Of a DNA stretch of 62,780 nt, positions 15,701-23,770 are shown piece after piece. Position 1 is the first letter of the stretch. The number at the start of each line of letters is the position of its first letter. The DNA comes from Candidatus Polarisedimenticolia bacterium (GTDB lineage: Bacteria > Acidobacteriota > Polarisedimenticolia > Gp22-AA2). A program made the position numbers and the translations under genes. Where the stretch lies: positions 1 to 62,780 of the forward strand of contig DASYUH010000085.1 of assembly GCA_036001465.1 (NCBI GenBank), in the 5' to 3' direction. The notes under the pieces were generated by a model. The model was not told the DNA's origin. It saw only the letters and a list, made by a program, of their open reading frames with translations, and made no database searches.

Positions 15701-17260
15701 ACGGTGGACACCTACGCCGCCACGCGCCCCGCGGCGTCACAGGTGATGCTCACCAGAAGCGGGCTCGCGTCCGGGAGCCACACGCTCGTGGTGGAAGTCA
15801 CCGGCACGCAGAACGCCGCCTCCGGCGGCGCCAACGTCCTCGTGGACGCCTTCGACGTGACCGGGTCGACTCCGTCCTCCGACACGTCCCCGCCGACGGT
15901 CAGCATCACGTCGCCCGCTTCCGGGGCGACCGTCTCGGGGACCACCACCGTCAGCGCCTCCGCCTCCGACAACGTCGGCGTCGCCGGCGTGCTGTTCTTC
16001 GTGGACGGCTCCGCCATCGGCGCCGAGGACACCACCTCGCCGTACTCCGTGTCCTGGAACACGACGACCGTCGCCAACGGCTCCCACTCCCTCACCGCGA
16101 GGGCACGCGACGCCGCGGGCAACTCGACGACGTCCGGCGCGGTCACCGTGACCGTGTCGAACGCGGCGCCCTCCGACACGACCCCGCCGACGGTCAGCAT
16201 CACGTCGCCCGCTTCCGGGGCGACCGTCTCGGGGACCACCACGGTCAGCGCCTCCGCCTCCGACAACGTCGGGGTCGCCGGCGTGCTGTTCTTCGTGGAC
16301 GGCTCCGCCATCGGCGCCGAGGACACCACCTCGCCGTACTCCGCTTCCTGGAACACCACGACCGTCGCCAACGGCTCCCACTCCCTCACCGCGAGGGCAC
16401 GCGACGCCGCGGGCAACTCGACGACGTCCGGCGCGGTCACCGTGACCGTGTCGAACGCTTCGTCCGGCACGACGCGATTCGAGGAAACCGCCGCGACCCT
16501 GACGCCGAGCGGAGCCTGGTCGGTGACCACCGGCGCCGGCGTGGGGGCGACCTTGAGCGGCGACCGGGCCGTGTTCTCCGCAACCTCCGGGGCCAGGGCC
16601 AGCTTCACCTTCAGCGGCACCGGGGTGAGCTGGATCGGCCTGCCGTGCGAGATCTGCGGCTTCTCGAACGTCTTCCTGGACGGGACGCTGGTCGGCACAG
16701 TGGACACCTACGCCGCCACACGCCCCGCCGCGTCGCGGGCGATGTTCACCCGAAGCGGGCTCGTGTCCGGGAGCCACACGCTCGTGGTGGAAGCCACCGG
16801 CACGCAGAACGCCGCCTCCGGCGGCGCCAACGTCGTCGTGGACGCCTTCGACGTGGAGGGCTCCACCGGGAGCGGATCGGGCCCGAGACGGATCGAGGAG
16901 ACCGATCCGTCCGTCCGGCTCGTCGGCGACTGGATCACCCACTTCCGCGACGATCTGAGCGGCGGCTCGATCGTCGAGGCCGCGAACCCCGGCGAGACCG
17001 CCACACTGACCTTCAGCGGGACGGGAGTGAAATTTATCGGCTTCAGGGGGCCGTGGGCCGGGATCGCGGAGGTCTTCCTCGACGGGACCTTGAGGGCGAC
17101 GGTCGACACCTATGGCCCGGTCGAGCAGGCGCAGGTCGTGATGTACACGGTCAGCGGCCTGCCGGCGGGGAATCACACCATCCAGATCCGGGTCACGGGC
17201 ACCTGGAGCTCGTCCAGCGTTTCCGCCTGGGTCGTCGTGGACGCGTTTGACGTGGAGTGA
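12749..17260 (+). CDS. Giant secreted Ig-like repeat adhesin
   Basis: A 1503-residue protein with an N-terminal signal peptide (residues about 8-31, ending SLSPHRTEA). It contains eleven bacterial Ig-like domains of about 95 residues (VSITSPASGATVSGTTTVSA ... SLTARARDAAGN). Nine lie before and two after a beta-sandwich of about 130 residues (SWIGLPCEICGFSNVFLDG). That sandwich recurs after the eleventh Ig domain and a third, diverged copy ends the protein (FIGFRGPWAGIAEVFLDG). Such Ig stacks typically form stalks of adhesins or surface enzymes; the beta-sandwiches look like ligand- or carbohydrate-binding modules. AGGAGG at 12738-12743 supports ATG 12749. There is no sortase, PEP-CTERM or transmembrane tail, so anchoring is unexplained. 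The next gene follows after 43 bases and is probably co-transcribed. Confidence 0.88.
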   Translation: MTARVRATRIPSTVLMAIIGSLSLSPHRTEAQILPGDLVVTITSPSQGATVSGTITVSASVSPVGALVGGVQFKVDGANLGAEDTTAPYSIPWDTTGKSNGSHTLTAVARDALGLLFQSSPVTVTVSNAPPPDTTPPTVSITSPASGATVSGTTTVSASASDNLGVAGVQFFVDGSALGAEDTSSPYSASWNTTTVANGSHSLTARARDGAGNTSMSAAVTVTVSNAPPPDTTPPSVSITSPASGATVSGTTTVSASASDNVGVAGVQFFVDGSAIGAEDTSSPYSVSWNTTTVANGSHSLTARARDAAGNRTTSAAVTVTVSNADTTAPTVSITSPSSGATVSGTTTVSASASDNVGVAGVQFFVDGSALGAEDTSSPYSVSWNTTTVANGSHSLTARARDAAGNTTTSTAVTVTVSNADTTPPTVSITSPSSGATVSGTTTVSASASDNVGVAGVQFFVDGSALGAEDTSSPYSVSWNTMTVANGSHSLTARARDAAGNTTTSTAVTVTVSNADTTPPTVSITSPSSGATVSGTTTVSASASDNVGVAGVQFFVEGTALGAEDTTSPYSTSWNTTTATNGSHSLTARARDAAGNSTTSAAVTVTVSNAPPPDTTPPTVSITSPASGATVSGTTTVSASASDNVGVAGVQFFVDGSALGAEDTTSPYSTSWNTTTVANGSHSLTARARDAAGNSTTSAAVTVTVSNAPPPDTTPPTVSITSPASGATVSGTTTVSASASDNVGVAGVQFFLDGTALGAEDTTSPYSASWNTTTATNGSHSLTARARDAAGNSTTSAAVTVTVSNAPPPDTTPPTVSITSPASGATVSGTTTVSASASDNVGVAGVQFFVDGSALGAEDTTSPYSTSWNTTTVANGSHSLTARARDAAGNTTTSTAVTVTVSNSSPPTTTRFEESSTTLTPSGAWSETTSAGVGATLSGDRAVFSATSGARATFTFNGTGVSWIGLPCEICGFSNVFLDGALVGTVDTYAATRPAASQVMLTRSGLASGSHTLVVEVTGTQNAASGGANVLVDAFDVTGSTPSSDTSPPTVSITSPASGATVSGTTTVSASASDNVGVAGVLFFVDGSAIGAEDTTSPYSVSWNTTTVANGSHSLTARARDAAGNSTTSGAVTVTVSNAAPSDTTPPTVSITSPASGATVSGTTTVSASASDNVGVAGVLFFVDGSAIGAEDTTSPYSASWNTTTVANGSHSLTARARDAAGNSTTSGAVTVTVSNASSGTTRFEETAATLTPSGAWSVTTGAGVGATLSGDRAVFSATSGARASFTFSGTGVSWIGLPCEICGFSNVFLDGTLVGTVDTYAATRPAASRAMFTRSGLVSGSHTLVVEATGTQNAASGGANVVVDAFDVEGSTGSGSGPRRIEETDPSVRLVGDWITHFRDDLSGGSIVEAANPGETATLTFSGTGVKFIGFRGPWAGIAEVFLDGTLRATVDTYGPVEQAQVVMYTVSGLPAGNHTIQIRVTGTWSSSSVSAWVVVDAFDVE
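13136..16470 (+). repeat. Tandem 285/294-bp Ig-domain repeats
   Basis: The Ig domains of the adhesin recur with a period of 285 bp (linker ADTTPP) or 294 bp (linker APPPDTTPP). Ten near-identical copies are interrupted once by a beta-sandwich module at about 15478-15870. Neighbouring copies share long exact nucleotide stretches, including synonymous positions, which indicates recent duplication or homogenisation rather than only protein-level selection. Confidence 0.88.
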
Positions 17261-17303
17261 CCGTGCGTTCAGCAGTGATGCATTTCTTCGCAAGGAGGGC
17301 AGC

Positions 17304-18587
17304 ATGTCCCGATGCGTTCGACGGAAGTATCACCGCGTTCTTTCTCATGCGAGCCTGATTCTCCTGGCCGCCGGCCTGCTGGCGACGACCTTGGCAGGCT
17401 CGGGGGCGTCCGGGGGGCGCGCGTCCGGCGCCTTCGCCAACGCCCCCCTCCTCGGCGTGTCCCCCATCTTCGTGGCGGACACCGGCGAGGTCCTGACCCT
17501 CTCCGACATGGCCGGCGGGGAAGGGGCCGACCTGCATGACGCGAGCGTGCCCGGAGTCCTGAGCGCGAAGGTCCTCACCGCCACGACGAGCGTCGAGCCC
17601 GGCATCGCCACCAGCTCCACCTCGATCGCAGATGTCGTCGTCCTTGCGGGCCAGCCGGCGGAGCTCACCGCGGCGTTCGTACGTGCGCAGGCGGACGTCC
17701 TGGACGTCAACGGATCGTCGAGGTTTAACGGCGTCACCGAGATCGACGGACTGAGGTTCGGCGGCCAGAGCGTCACCGTCACCGGCAAGCCGAACCAGAG
17801 GATCGATCTCCTGGGGGTGGGATCGCTCATCATCAACGAGCAGATCGCCTCGTCCAAGGCCGGCGTGGCGGAGCTGACCGTCAACGCCCTCCACCTGGTG
17901 CTCGCCACCGGCGACCAGGTCATCCTGGCCGGCGCCCACAGCATCCTGGACCGGCAGGCGAGCACGTCGCCGGCGGGGCTGCGCACCACGGCGCCCCGGC
18001 GGGGAGGCTCGGAGCCGGCGGTGTACCGCAGCCGGGAAGGGGCCTCGCGCCCCAGGGCGCTGTTCGTCCACGAGCAGCCCGAGTGCTTCGACTTCGTCAC
18101 GGGGGGCGGCTGGTTCGAGCCGCGCTTCGAGGGGGGGCCGCCCCTGCGCGTCAACTTCGGGTTCAACGCCGGGTACCGGACCATCGGCGGCGAGCTCAAG
18201 GGGCACGTGAACGTGGTCGACCACAACGACGGCACCCACATCAAGGGGCTCAACGTGGACTCGTACTTTAGGCTCGGCGATCCGCAGAGCCTCTGCCGGA
18301 TGTTCGAGGGGGACGCGGAGATGAACGGGACCACCGGACTCAGGTACCACGTCGAGGTGTGCGACTACGGCGAGCCGGGCCGCGACGATCGCTTCCGCAT
18401 CATCGTGATGGATGCCGCGGGGACCATGCTCTACTTCGCGGACGACAGCAGCTCGGCCAAGGTCTGCGATGTGAACGAGCCGCGGTGCGGCGACCTGGAC
18501 GGCGGCAACATCCAGCTGCACAAGCCGTGCGACGCGCAGCCCGCGTCGGCGAGCAAGTCGGCTGCCGCAGCCGGCCCGCAGTCGTAA
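17304..18587 (+). CDS. Choice-of-anchor-P protein fused to a GGGNIQLHK-type domain
   Basis: A 427-residue exported protein; AAGGAGG precedes ATG 17304. After the signal peptide (SLILLAAGLLATTLAGSG), residues about 120-215 match the choice-of-anchor-P pattern (GQSVTVTGKPNQRIDLLG, IINEQIASS, LTVNALHLVL, QVILAGAHS). After a basic linker, residues about 265-410 carry a second domain (FVTGGGWFEPRFEGG ... DYGEPGRDDRFRI ... DLDGGNIQLHKPC). The same two domains occur as separate neighbouring genes at 49298-50508. These families are predicted surface or extracellular proteins of unknown function. It probably shares a transcript with the Ig adhesin 43 bases upstream. Confidence 0.8.
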   Translation: MSRCVRRKYHRVLSHASLILLAAGLLATTLAGSGASGGRASGAFANAPLLGVSPIFVADTGEVLTLSDMAGGEGADLHDASVPGVLSAKVLTATTSVEPGIATSSTSIADVVVLAGQPAELTAAFVRAQADVLDVNGSSRFNGVTEIDGLRFGGQSVTVTGKPNQRIDLLGVGSLIINEQIASSKAGVAELTVNALHLVLATGDQVILAGAHSILDRQASTSPAGLRTTAPRRGGSEPAVYRSREGASRPRALFVHEQPECFDFVTGGGWFEPRFEGGPPLRVNFGFNAGYRTIGGELKGHVNVVDHNDGTHIKGLNVDSYFRLGDPQSLCRMFEGDAEMNGTTGLRYHVEVCDYGEPGRDDRFRIIVMDAAGTMLYFADDSSSAKVCDVNEPRCGDLDGGNIQLHKPCDAQPASASKSAAAAGPQS

Positions 18588-18589
18588 CT

Positions 18590-18607
18590 CCCGGGGAGAG
18601 CCCCGGG
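18590..18607 (+). terminator. GC hairpin after the anchor-P gene, weak terminator
   Basis: CCCGGGG-AGAG-CCCCGGG forms a perfect seven-pair hairpin two bases after the stop codon. It has no T-run directly after it. A second small GGGG-CAT-CCCC stem followed by CTTTTCCC lies about 25 bases downstream, so termination here is plausible but unproven. Confidence 0.35.
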
Positions 18608-18745
18608 GGGCGACGTCCGCCTCGCCCTCCGGGGCATCCCCAGGCTTTTCCCTTCCAGGAGGCATGAGGGATTTCCCCCGGCGACTTGCAGGGATTCACC
18701 GATTGAGCCGCGCGGCGGCAGGATGTAGAAACACGGGGTGCGGCC

Positions 18746-20041
18746 ATGAGAATCCTCTGGGTCAAGACCGATTTCCTGCATCCGACCACGAAGGGCGGGC
18801 ACATCCGCACCCTCGAGATTCTCAAGCGGCTGCACGCGCGGCACGAGATCCACTACGTCGCGTTCGACGATCCCGGCAATCCGGAGGGGCCGCGGCGAAG
18901 CGCCGAGTACTGCTCGCGCGCCTACCCGGTGCGGCATGTCATGCCCCGGAAGGATTCGCCGGCGTTCCTGGGGCAGCTCGCGGCCGGGTTGATTTCGCCG
19001 CTGCCGGTCACCCTGCGCCGTTGCCGCTCGGCCGCCATGCGGCGCCGGATTGAAGTGCTGCTCGCGGCGCACGCCTTCGATCGCCTGGTGTGCGATTTCC
19101 TCGCTCCCGCGCCGAACATCCCGCGGCTGTCCGACTGGGTGCTGTTCCAGCACAACGTCGAGAGCGCGATCTGGCGGCGGCACGCGGAGCACGCCCGCGA
19201 TCCCGTGAGGAGGGCTTACCTGCGGCTGCAGGCGAGCCGCATGCTCGCTTATGAAGGCCGCGTGTGCCGCGAGGCGGGACAGGTCGTCGCGGTCTCCCGG
19301 CACGACGCCGCAACGATGCGGAGGTGGTTCGACCTGTCGCGGGTCGCCGTCATTCCGACGGGCGTGGACGCGGAATACTTCGCCCGGCCCGAGCCGGTGC
19401 CCCGCGTAGCCGATCTGGTGTTCGTCGGCTCGATGGACTGGCTGCCGAACACGGACGCCGTCACCTGGTTCGTCCGGGAGATCTTCCCCCTGATCCGCAG
19501 GCGCCGTCCCGAGTGCACGCTCGCCATCGTGGGCCGTTCACCCGCCCGGACGGTGGCCGGGCTGGCCGCGAAGGACCCCCGCATTTTCGTGACCGGGACG
19601 GTCGACGACGTCCGCCCCTACCTGTGGGGCTCGACCGTTTCGATCGTGCCGCTGCGCATCGGCGGAGGGACGCGCCTGAAGATCTACGAGGCGATGGCCG
19701 CCGGGTCGCCGGTGGTCTCGACCCCCGTCGGCGCGGAGGGCCTGGAGGTGTCGTCGCCGGAGAACATCCGCCTGGCCGAGACGCCGGGGGCATTCGCCGA
19801 GGCGTGCCTCGATCTCATGGAGAACGCCGCGGCCCGGGCCCGGCAGGCCCTGGCTGCGGCCGAGCTGGTGCGCTCCCGCTGCTCCTGGGAGGCGGTCACC
19901 AGGGCGTTCGAAGACGTGCTGGAAAGGCGCAGCCCGGCCGCCGCCGTGGGGAATGACGCGCCGCTCAGGGCGCAGGCGTCCGTCGCAGCGCGACGGGTTC
20001 TCGTTCGGGAAGGGGCCTCATCGGAGCGCTGTCGCGAATGA
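18746..20041 (+). CDS. GT4-type glycosyltransferase (PEP-CTERM Stp1-like)
   Basis: A 431-residue GT-B fold enzyme. The N-terminal acceptor domain opens with RILWVKTDFLHPTTKGGHIRTLE, typical of the glycosyltransferases found in EPS loci. The C-terminal donor domain has VFVGSMDWLPNTDAV, the GTVDDVRPYL stretch and the donor-binding GGTRLKIYEAMAAGSPVVST (residues about 304-323). It would transfer a nucleotide-activated sugar during repeat-unit assembly at the cytoplasmic membrane face. It is the only EPS-type gene on the plus strand, with 77 bases of tail-to-tail overlap with the minus-strand glycosyltransferase that follows. The ribosome site (GGGGTGCGGCC before ATG) is weak. Donor sugar is unknown. 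Confidence 0.85.
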   Translation: MRILWVKTDFLHPTTKGGHIRTLEILKRLHARHEIHYVAFDDPGNPEGPRRSAEYCSRAYPVRHVMPRKDSPAFLGQLAAGLISPLPVTLRRCRSAAMRRRIEVLLAAHAFDRLVCDFLAPAPNIPRLSDWVLFQHNVESAIWRRHAEHARDPVRRAYLRLQASRMLAYEGRVCREAGQVVAVSRHDAATMRRWFDLSRVAVIPTGVDAEYFARPEPVPRVADLVFVGSMDWLPNTDAVTWFVREIFPLIRRRRPECTLAIVGRSPARTVAGLAAKDPRIFVTGTVDDVRPYLWGSTVSIVPLRIGGGTRLKIYEAMAAGSPVVSTPVGAEGLEVSSPENIRLAETPGAFAEACLDLMENAAARARQALAAAELVRSRCSWEAVTRAFEDVLERRSPAAAVGNDAPLRAQASVAARRVLVREGASSERCRE

Positions 20042-21110
20042 TCCGGTCGATGGCGGAGACGGCGTCCTCCCAGGAGAACCGCGCGGCCCTGTGGTGCGCC
20101 CGGAGGGCCAGGGACGCCATCCGCTCCTCGTCGCGCACCAGCCCGGCGACGGCATCCACCAGGGCCCGCGCGTCCCCCAGGGGAGCGAGAATCCCCGCCT
20201 CCCCCAGGACCTCCCGGACCGCCGGAACGTCGTAGCACACGCAGGCGTGCCCGCTGGCCATCGCCTCGAGCAGGGACAGCCCGAACCCCTCGTACCAGGT
20301 CGGCAGGACGAAGACGCGCGTGGTCGTGAGCAGCGCTTCGAGCTCGCCGCGGCCGAGCGCCCCCGTCATCTTGACCCGCCCGTCGGCCGCCGCGACCCGC
20401 TCCACCCGCGGGCGGTCCGGGCCGTCGCCCGCCACCACGAAGTCGGCCTCGATGTCCCGCCGGCGCGCGAACTCCTCGAGGACATCGGCGATCCCCTTGC
20501 CGAAATGTAGCCGCCCGACGAACAGCAGCGTCGTCCGGGGCGCGGGTCGCTTGCGCTCGTAGCACCTCATGTGTACCGGCTCGACGCCGTGCGGGACGAC
20601 CGCCACCTGTCCGTCCGGAACGCGGTGCAGCCTCACGATGTCCCGCTTCAGGGCCTCGGACGGCACGATGATCCGGAGGGCCCGGCGGTTGCACAGCATC
20701 TCGGGAAGGGCGTAATGCACCAGGCCGGGCAGGAACCGCGCGCGCCGGTGCACGGGCGCCCGGGAGGCGAACAGCCCGATCTGCGCGTACACGGAGGTCC
20801 CTTCCAGGTTGATGAACGGCGCGCGCCTGAGGGCGAAGCCGATGCTGGCCCACACCATCGCCAGGTCGATCTCCCCGTCCCTGTACAGCCGGTCGACCTT
20901 GCGCGACAGGTCGAATCCCGCCAGGTTCATGTGGCGCCAGCGCCTGCCGCGGATCACCCGCGCGAAATCTCCCCGGGGCACCTCCTCCCCCGCGGTGACG
21001 TAGGTGATCTCGTGCCGGCGCGACAGGTCCGGCAGGACCTCCCTCGCCAGCGTGCTCATCCATTCTTCCATCCAGGCGATCCGCAGCCGCCCCCCTCCGG
21101 CGTCGCTCAT
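19965..21110 (-). CDS. GT4-type glycosyltransferase
   Basis: A 381-residue GT-B glycosyltransferase, last gene of the minus-strand EPS block. Donor-domain landmarks are LLFVGRLHFGKGIADVLEEF, VVAGDGPDRPRV, FVLPTWYEGFGLSLLEAMAS (EX7E-type motif region) and CYDVPAVREVL. ATG 21110 overlaps the TGA of the beta-helix gene (ATGA), indicating translational coupling. The 3' end runs 77 bases into the convergent glycosyltransferase with no terminator between them. It presumably adds one sugar of the EPS repeat unit; donor and linkage cannot be read. Confidence 0.85.
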   Translation of the reverse strand: MSDAGGGRLRIAWMEEWMSTLAREVLPDLSRRHEITYVTAGEEVPRGDFARVIRGRRWRHMNLAGFDLSRKVDRLYRDGEIDLAMVWASIGFALRRAPFINLEGTSVYAQIGLFASRAPVHRRARFLPGLVHYALPEMLCNRRALRIIVPSEALKRDIVRLHRVPDGQVAVVPHGVEPVHMRCYERKRPAPRTTLLFVGRLHFGKGIADVLEEFARRRDIEADFVVAGDGPDRPRVERVAAADGRVKMTGALGRGELEALLTTTRVFVLPTWYEGFGLSLLEAMASGHACVCYDVPAVREVLGEAGILAPLGDARALVDAVAGLVRDEERMASLALRAHHRAARFSWEDAVSAIDRIIRDSAPMRPLPEREPVALRRTPAP

Positions 21111-22750
21111 CTCGCCCCGCCCGCCTTGCTGACCTGCGCGAGATCGGCCCCCACGTCGGAACCGTCGCTCGCCTTCCGCCGGTAGGGACTCGTGCTTGCG
21201 AGCCGGTACGTCCCGCCCTGCAGGTCCTGGAACCCGATGGCGGCGAGCGACTTGGGGAAGAAGTTGTCCGGAGGATACGCGCGGGGATCGGCCCCCACGA
21301 GGACGTTCCGGCGGAACTCGTACCCCGGGAAGTAGTGCTCGAGCGCCGGCAGGCCGATCCCCTTGCCGCTGCCGAACACGCCGTACTCGTTGTGCTCGAC
21401 GATGTTGTCCCGGAACACCAGCCCCCTGCTGGGCCCCATGTCGGCCACCAGGATGCTTCCCGAATGCAGGGCCGTGTTGTGCTCGACCGTCACTCCGGCC
21501 GCCCCCTCGAGGATCTGGATGAAGATCCCGGATCCGCTCCGACCCGGCTCGCCGACGTCCAGGAACAGGTTGTGGGAGATGGACACGAACCGGGTCCTGC
21601 CGCTCCGGGTAGGCGACCCGTCGTCGAGCCCCAGGATGTTGACGGCCGAGGAGGTGCGCCGCACCATGTTGTGCGTGACGATCACGTCCTCCACCACCGC
21701 CCAGGGGGTGGAGTCCTCCACGGTCCGCACGGTCAGCAGGATGGCGAAACCGTTCTGCGCCGCCGCCCAGTTGTTCTCGAACAGGTTGCCTTCGACCAGC
21801 ACGCGGCGGGCGTTCTTCAGCTCGAACAGGTTCTTGACCGACCAGGGGGTCCCCTCGTAGGCGGGATCGCCGGCCTTCCAGGCGAGCGGCTTGAAGAAGT
21901 GATTGCCGCGGATTTCGATGTCCGAGGGGACCAGCCGGTCGATGAACGTCGGCGCCCCCCCGAACATCACGTTCTCCCCCGCCCCCTCGAGGTAGTTGTC
22001 GACGATCTTGAACGGACCCCCGCCGTTCCATCCCCCGATGGCCTGCGAATCGGCGCCGGCCTCCTTGAAGTCCGACAGGTGCGAGTCGATGACGGCGGTG
22101 GCGCGGGAGTTGAGCGCGATGCCGCGCCGCGTGCCCCGACGTGGATCGCCGTGGAGGTAGCACCGATCGAACACGATGTCGTGTGGCTGCTCTGCGGCCG
22201 ACGATTCCTCGGAGCCGAGCAGCACCAGGTTGTAGAGGAAGGTCCCCTCCCGGGGCCGCATCTCGATCCCGATGAACCGGTAGTGGTGCGCCCCCCGAGC
22301 CGCCTCGATGACCGAGCCGGACGCGGCCTCGAGCTTCGGCATCCTGGGGGCGTGCGCCGGGCCGACGCGCGCCCCCTCGGGCGGGAAGTCCCGTCCGACC
22401 GCGCTCGATCGAATGACGATCCAGTCCGAGCCCGGCTTTCTCGGCAGCGTGAACGGGCCCCGGTAGACGCCCCCCGCCTCGAGGACGAGGGTGTCCCCCG
22501 GCCTGGCTTCGTTGAGGGCCTTCTGAAGATCGCCGCCTGCCGGCACGGACACGGTCCGGCCGGAAAGCGTCGGCAGGGCCGTGTCGAGGTACACCCTCGG
22601 CTTCTGAGGCGCGCGCAGCGTCCCGGGATCGTCCGTATCCTTTCCCGGCGGCCCGGAGGTGCCGCCCGCGATCAGAAGAAGGGCCAGGCCGGCGGCCGGG
22701 AGCGCCGCCAGGATGACACCTCCCCTCCGGTTCCGCGGCTCAACCTGCAC
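21107..22750 (-). CDS. Exported right-handed parallel beta-helix protein
   Basis: A 547-residue protein starting at GTG 22750 (GAGGG upstream). An N-terminal hydrophobic segment (VILAALPAAGLALLLIAGG) is followed by a linker and a pectate-lyase-like beta-helix. The opening motif VPAGGDLQKALNEARPGDTLVLEAG is typical of such helices, as are the rungs (IEIRGNHFFKPL, VLVEGNLFENNWAA, VIVTHNMVRR, VSISHNLFLDVG, VTVEHNTALHSG). In EPS loci such proteins are often polysaccharide lyases or epimerases. I see no diagnostic catalytic signature, so a binding role is also possible. Neighbouring deacetylase and heparinase-like genes support periplasmic polysaccharide modification. Confidence 0.8.
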   Translation of the reverse strand: MQVEPRNRRGGVILAALPAAGLALLLIAGGTSGPPGKDTDDPGTLRAPQKPRVYLDTALPTLSGRTVSVPAGGDLQKALNEARPGDTLVLEAGGVYRGPFTLPRKPGSDWIVIRSSAVGRDFPPEGARVGPAHAPRMPKLEAASGSVIEAARGAHHYRFIGIEMRPREGTFLYNLVLLGSEESSAAEQPHDIVFDRCYLHGDPRRGTRRGIALNSRATAVIDSHLSDFKEAGADSQAIGGWNGGGPFKIVDNYLEGAGENVMFGGAPTFIDRLVPSDIEIRGNHFFKPLAWKAGDPAYEGTPWSVKNLFELKNARRVLVEGNLFENNWAAAQNGFAILLTVRTVEDSTPWAVVEDVIVTHNMVRRTSSAVNILGLDDGSPTRSGRTRFVSISHNLFLDVGEPGRSGSGIFIQILEGAAGVTVEHNTALHSGSILVADMGPSRGLVFRDNIVEHNEYGVFGSGKGIGLPALEHYFPGYEFRRNVLVGADPRAYPPDNFFPKSLAAIGFQDLQGGTYRLASTSPYRRKASDGSDVGADLAQVSKAGGAR

Positions 22751-22759
22751 GACGGTCCC

Positions 22760-23770
22760 TCACCGCCCCGCGCGCGGCATGCGCGCATCGATTCGTGCCG
22801 GCATCGTCATGATCCCGAGGGCGGGATCCGCCTCGAGGGGGATCGACGCCTTCCCCGGATCGTCCCGCTCCGTCAATCGTTGCCAGAGCGAGACGAATGG
22901 GCCGACCCAGTCGAAGGCGCCCGCGAGCTTGCAGCGGACGCGGAACGGGCCGTCCCGCTCCTCCATCGGGATGCGCGGCAGGGCCAGGGGATCGGAGCCG
23001 GGGCCGCTTCGGCCGATCGCCCGGGTGCACGCCCCGCGGTATCCCGAGCGGCGCAGCGTGTCCTGGAGGCTCCGGTGGAAATCGCCCCAGGCCTCGGACC
23101 CGAACGGATAGGCGAAGAGATCGACCCGGATCCCGGCGCGCCGCTCCAGCGCTTCCTTCGAGAGCCACACTTCGATCTCGGCCTCGCCGTCGGCCAGGCG
23201 GCCGAGCGAGCGGTGCGTGACGGCGTGCGAGCCGATGTCGATGCCCTGACGTGCCATCTCCTTCACCTCGTCCCAGGAGAGCGGCAGCCACGCGAGCGGA
23301 GGGGAGGCCCCGCCCTGCGCCGGCTGGATGGCGAGGTGCGGAAAGAAAGCGGGCTTCCCGACGATGCCGGTGGTCACGAAGAAGGTCGAGGGGAGCCGCA
23401 GGCGCTGCAGGACCGGGCAGGCGAACACGAATTGACCGCGGTAGCCGTCGTCAAAGGTCAGGACCACCGAACGCCTCAGGTCTTCGAGGCGGCCCGCATC
23501 CAGGATACGCACCAGGTCGTGCAGCGCGATGACCCGGTACCCCGCGTCCAGGATGGCGTGCATCTGCCTTTCGAAGCTCTGCGGCGACACGCAATCGGGA
23601 CGTGGCGGTCCCCCGTCCACGGGAGGGCCGACCTGGTGATACATGAGGATCGGGACCTTCACGGTCCCGGAGAGAGATTCCCGGAGCCGGCAGACGGGGT
23701 AGAGGGCCGCGGTGACCGCCCGCTCGACCGGGATGAGCAGCCTACTGAGCACGCGCTTCAGCACCGACAT
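22760..23770 (-). CDS. Polysaccharide deacetylase (NodB-type), first copy
   Basis: A 336-residue CE4-family protein. PILMYHQVGP is the usual entry motif. VVLTFDDGY near residue 100 carries the metal and catalytic Asp pair, and GSHAVTHRSLG near residue 178 carries the zinc-binding HxxxH pattern. FAYPFGSEAW and the closing ALPRIPM segment also fit. It would remove N-acetyl groups from amino sugars of the EPS, or modify other amides. A weak hydrophobic stretch near residues 8-30 could tether it to the membrane. GGAGG lies seven to nine bases before ATG 23770. The start overlaps the end of the AsnB gene by 29 bases. Confidence 0.88.
   Translation of the reverse strand: MSVLKRVLSRLLIPVERAVTAALYPVCRLRESLSGTVKVPILMYHQVGPPVDGGPPRPDCVSPQSFERQMHAILDAGYRVIALHDLVRILDAGRLEDLRRSVVLTFDDGYRGQFVFACPVLQRLRLPSTFFVTTGIVGKPAFFPHLAIQPAQGGASPPLAWLPLSWDEVKEMARQGIDIGSHAVTHRSLGRLADGEAEIEVWLSKEALERRAGIRVDLFAYPFGSEAWGDFHRSLQDTLRRSGYRGACTRAIGRSGPGSDPLALPRIPMEERDGPFRVRCKLAGAFDWVGPFVSLWQRLTERDDPGKASIPLEADPALGIMTMPARIDARMPRAGR

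Noticed and set aside
12821-17305. Several long minus-strand frames across the Ig adhesin
   Set aside because: They mirror the repeat structure of the plus-strand gene, lack start signals and do not match any fold.
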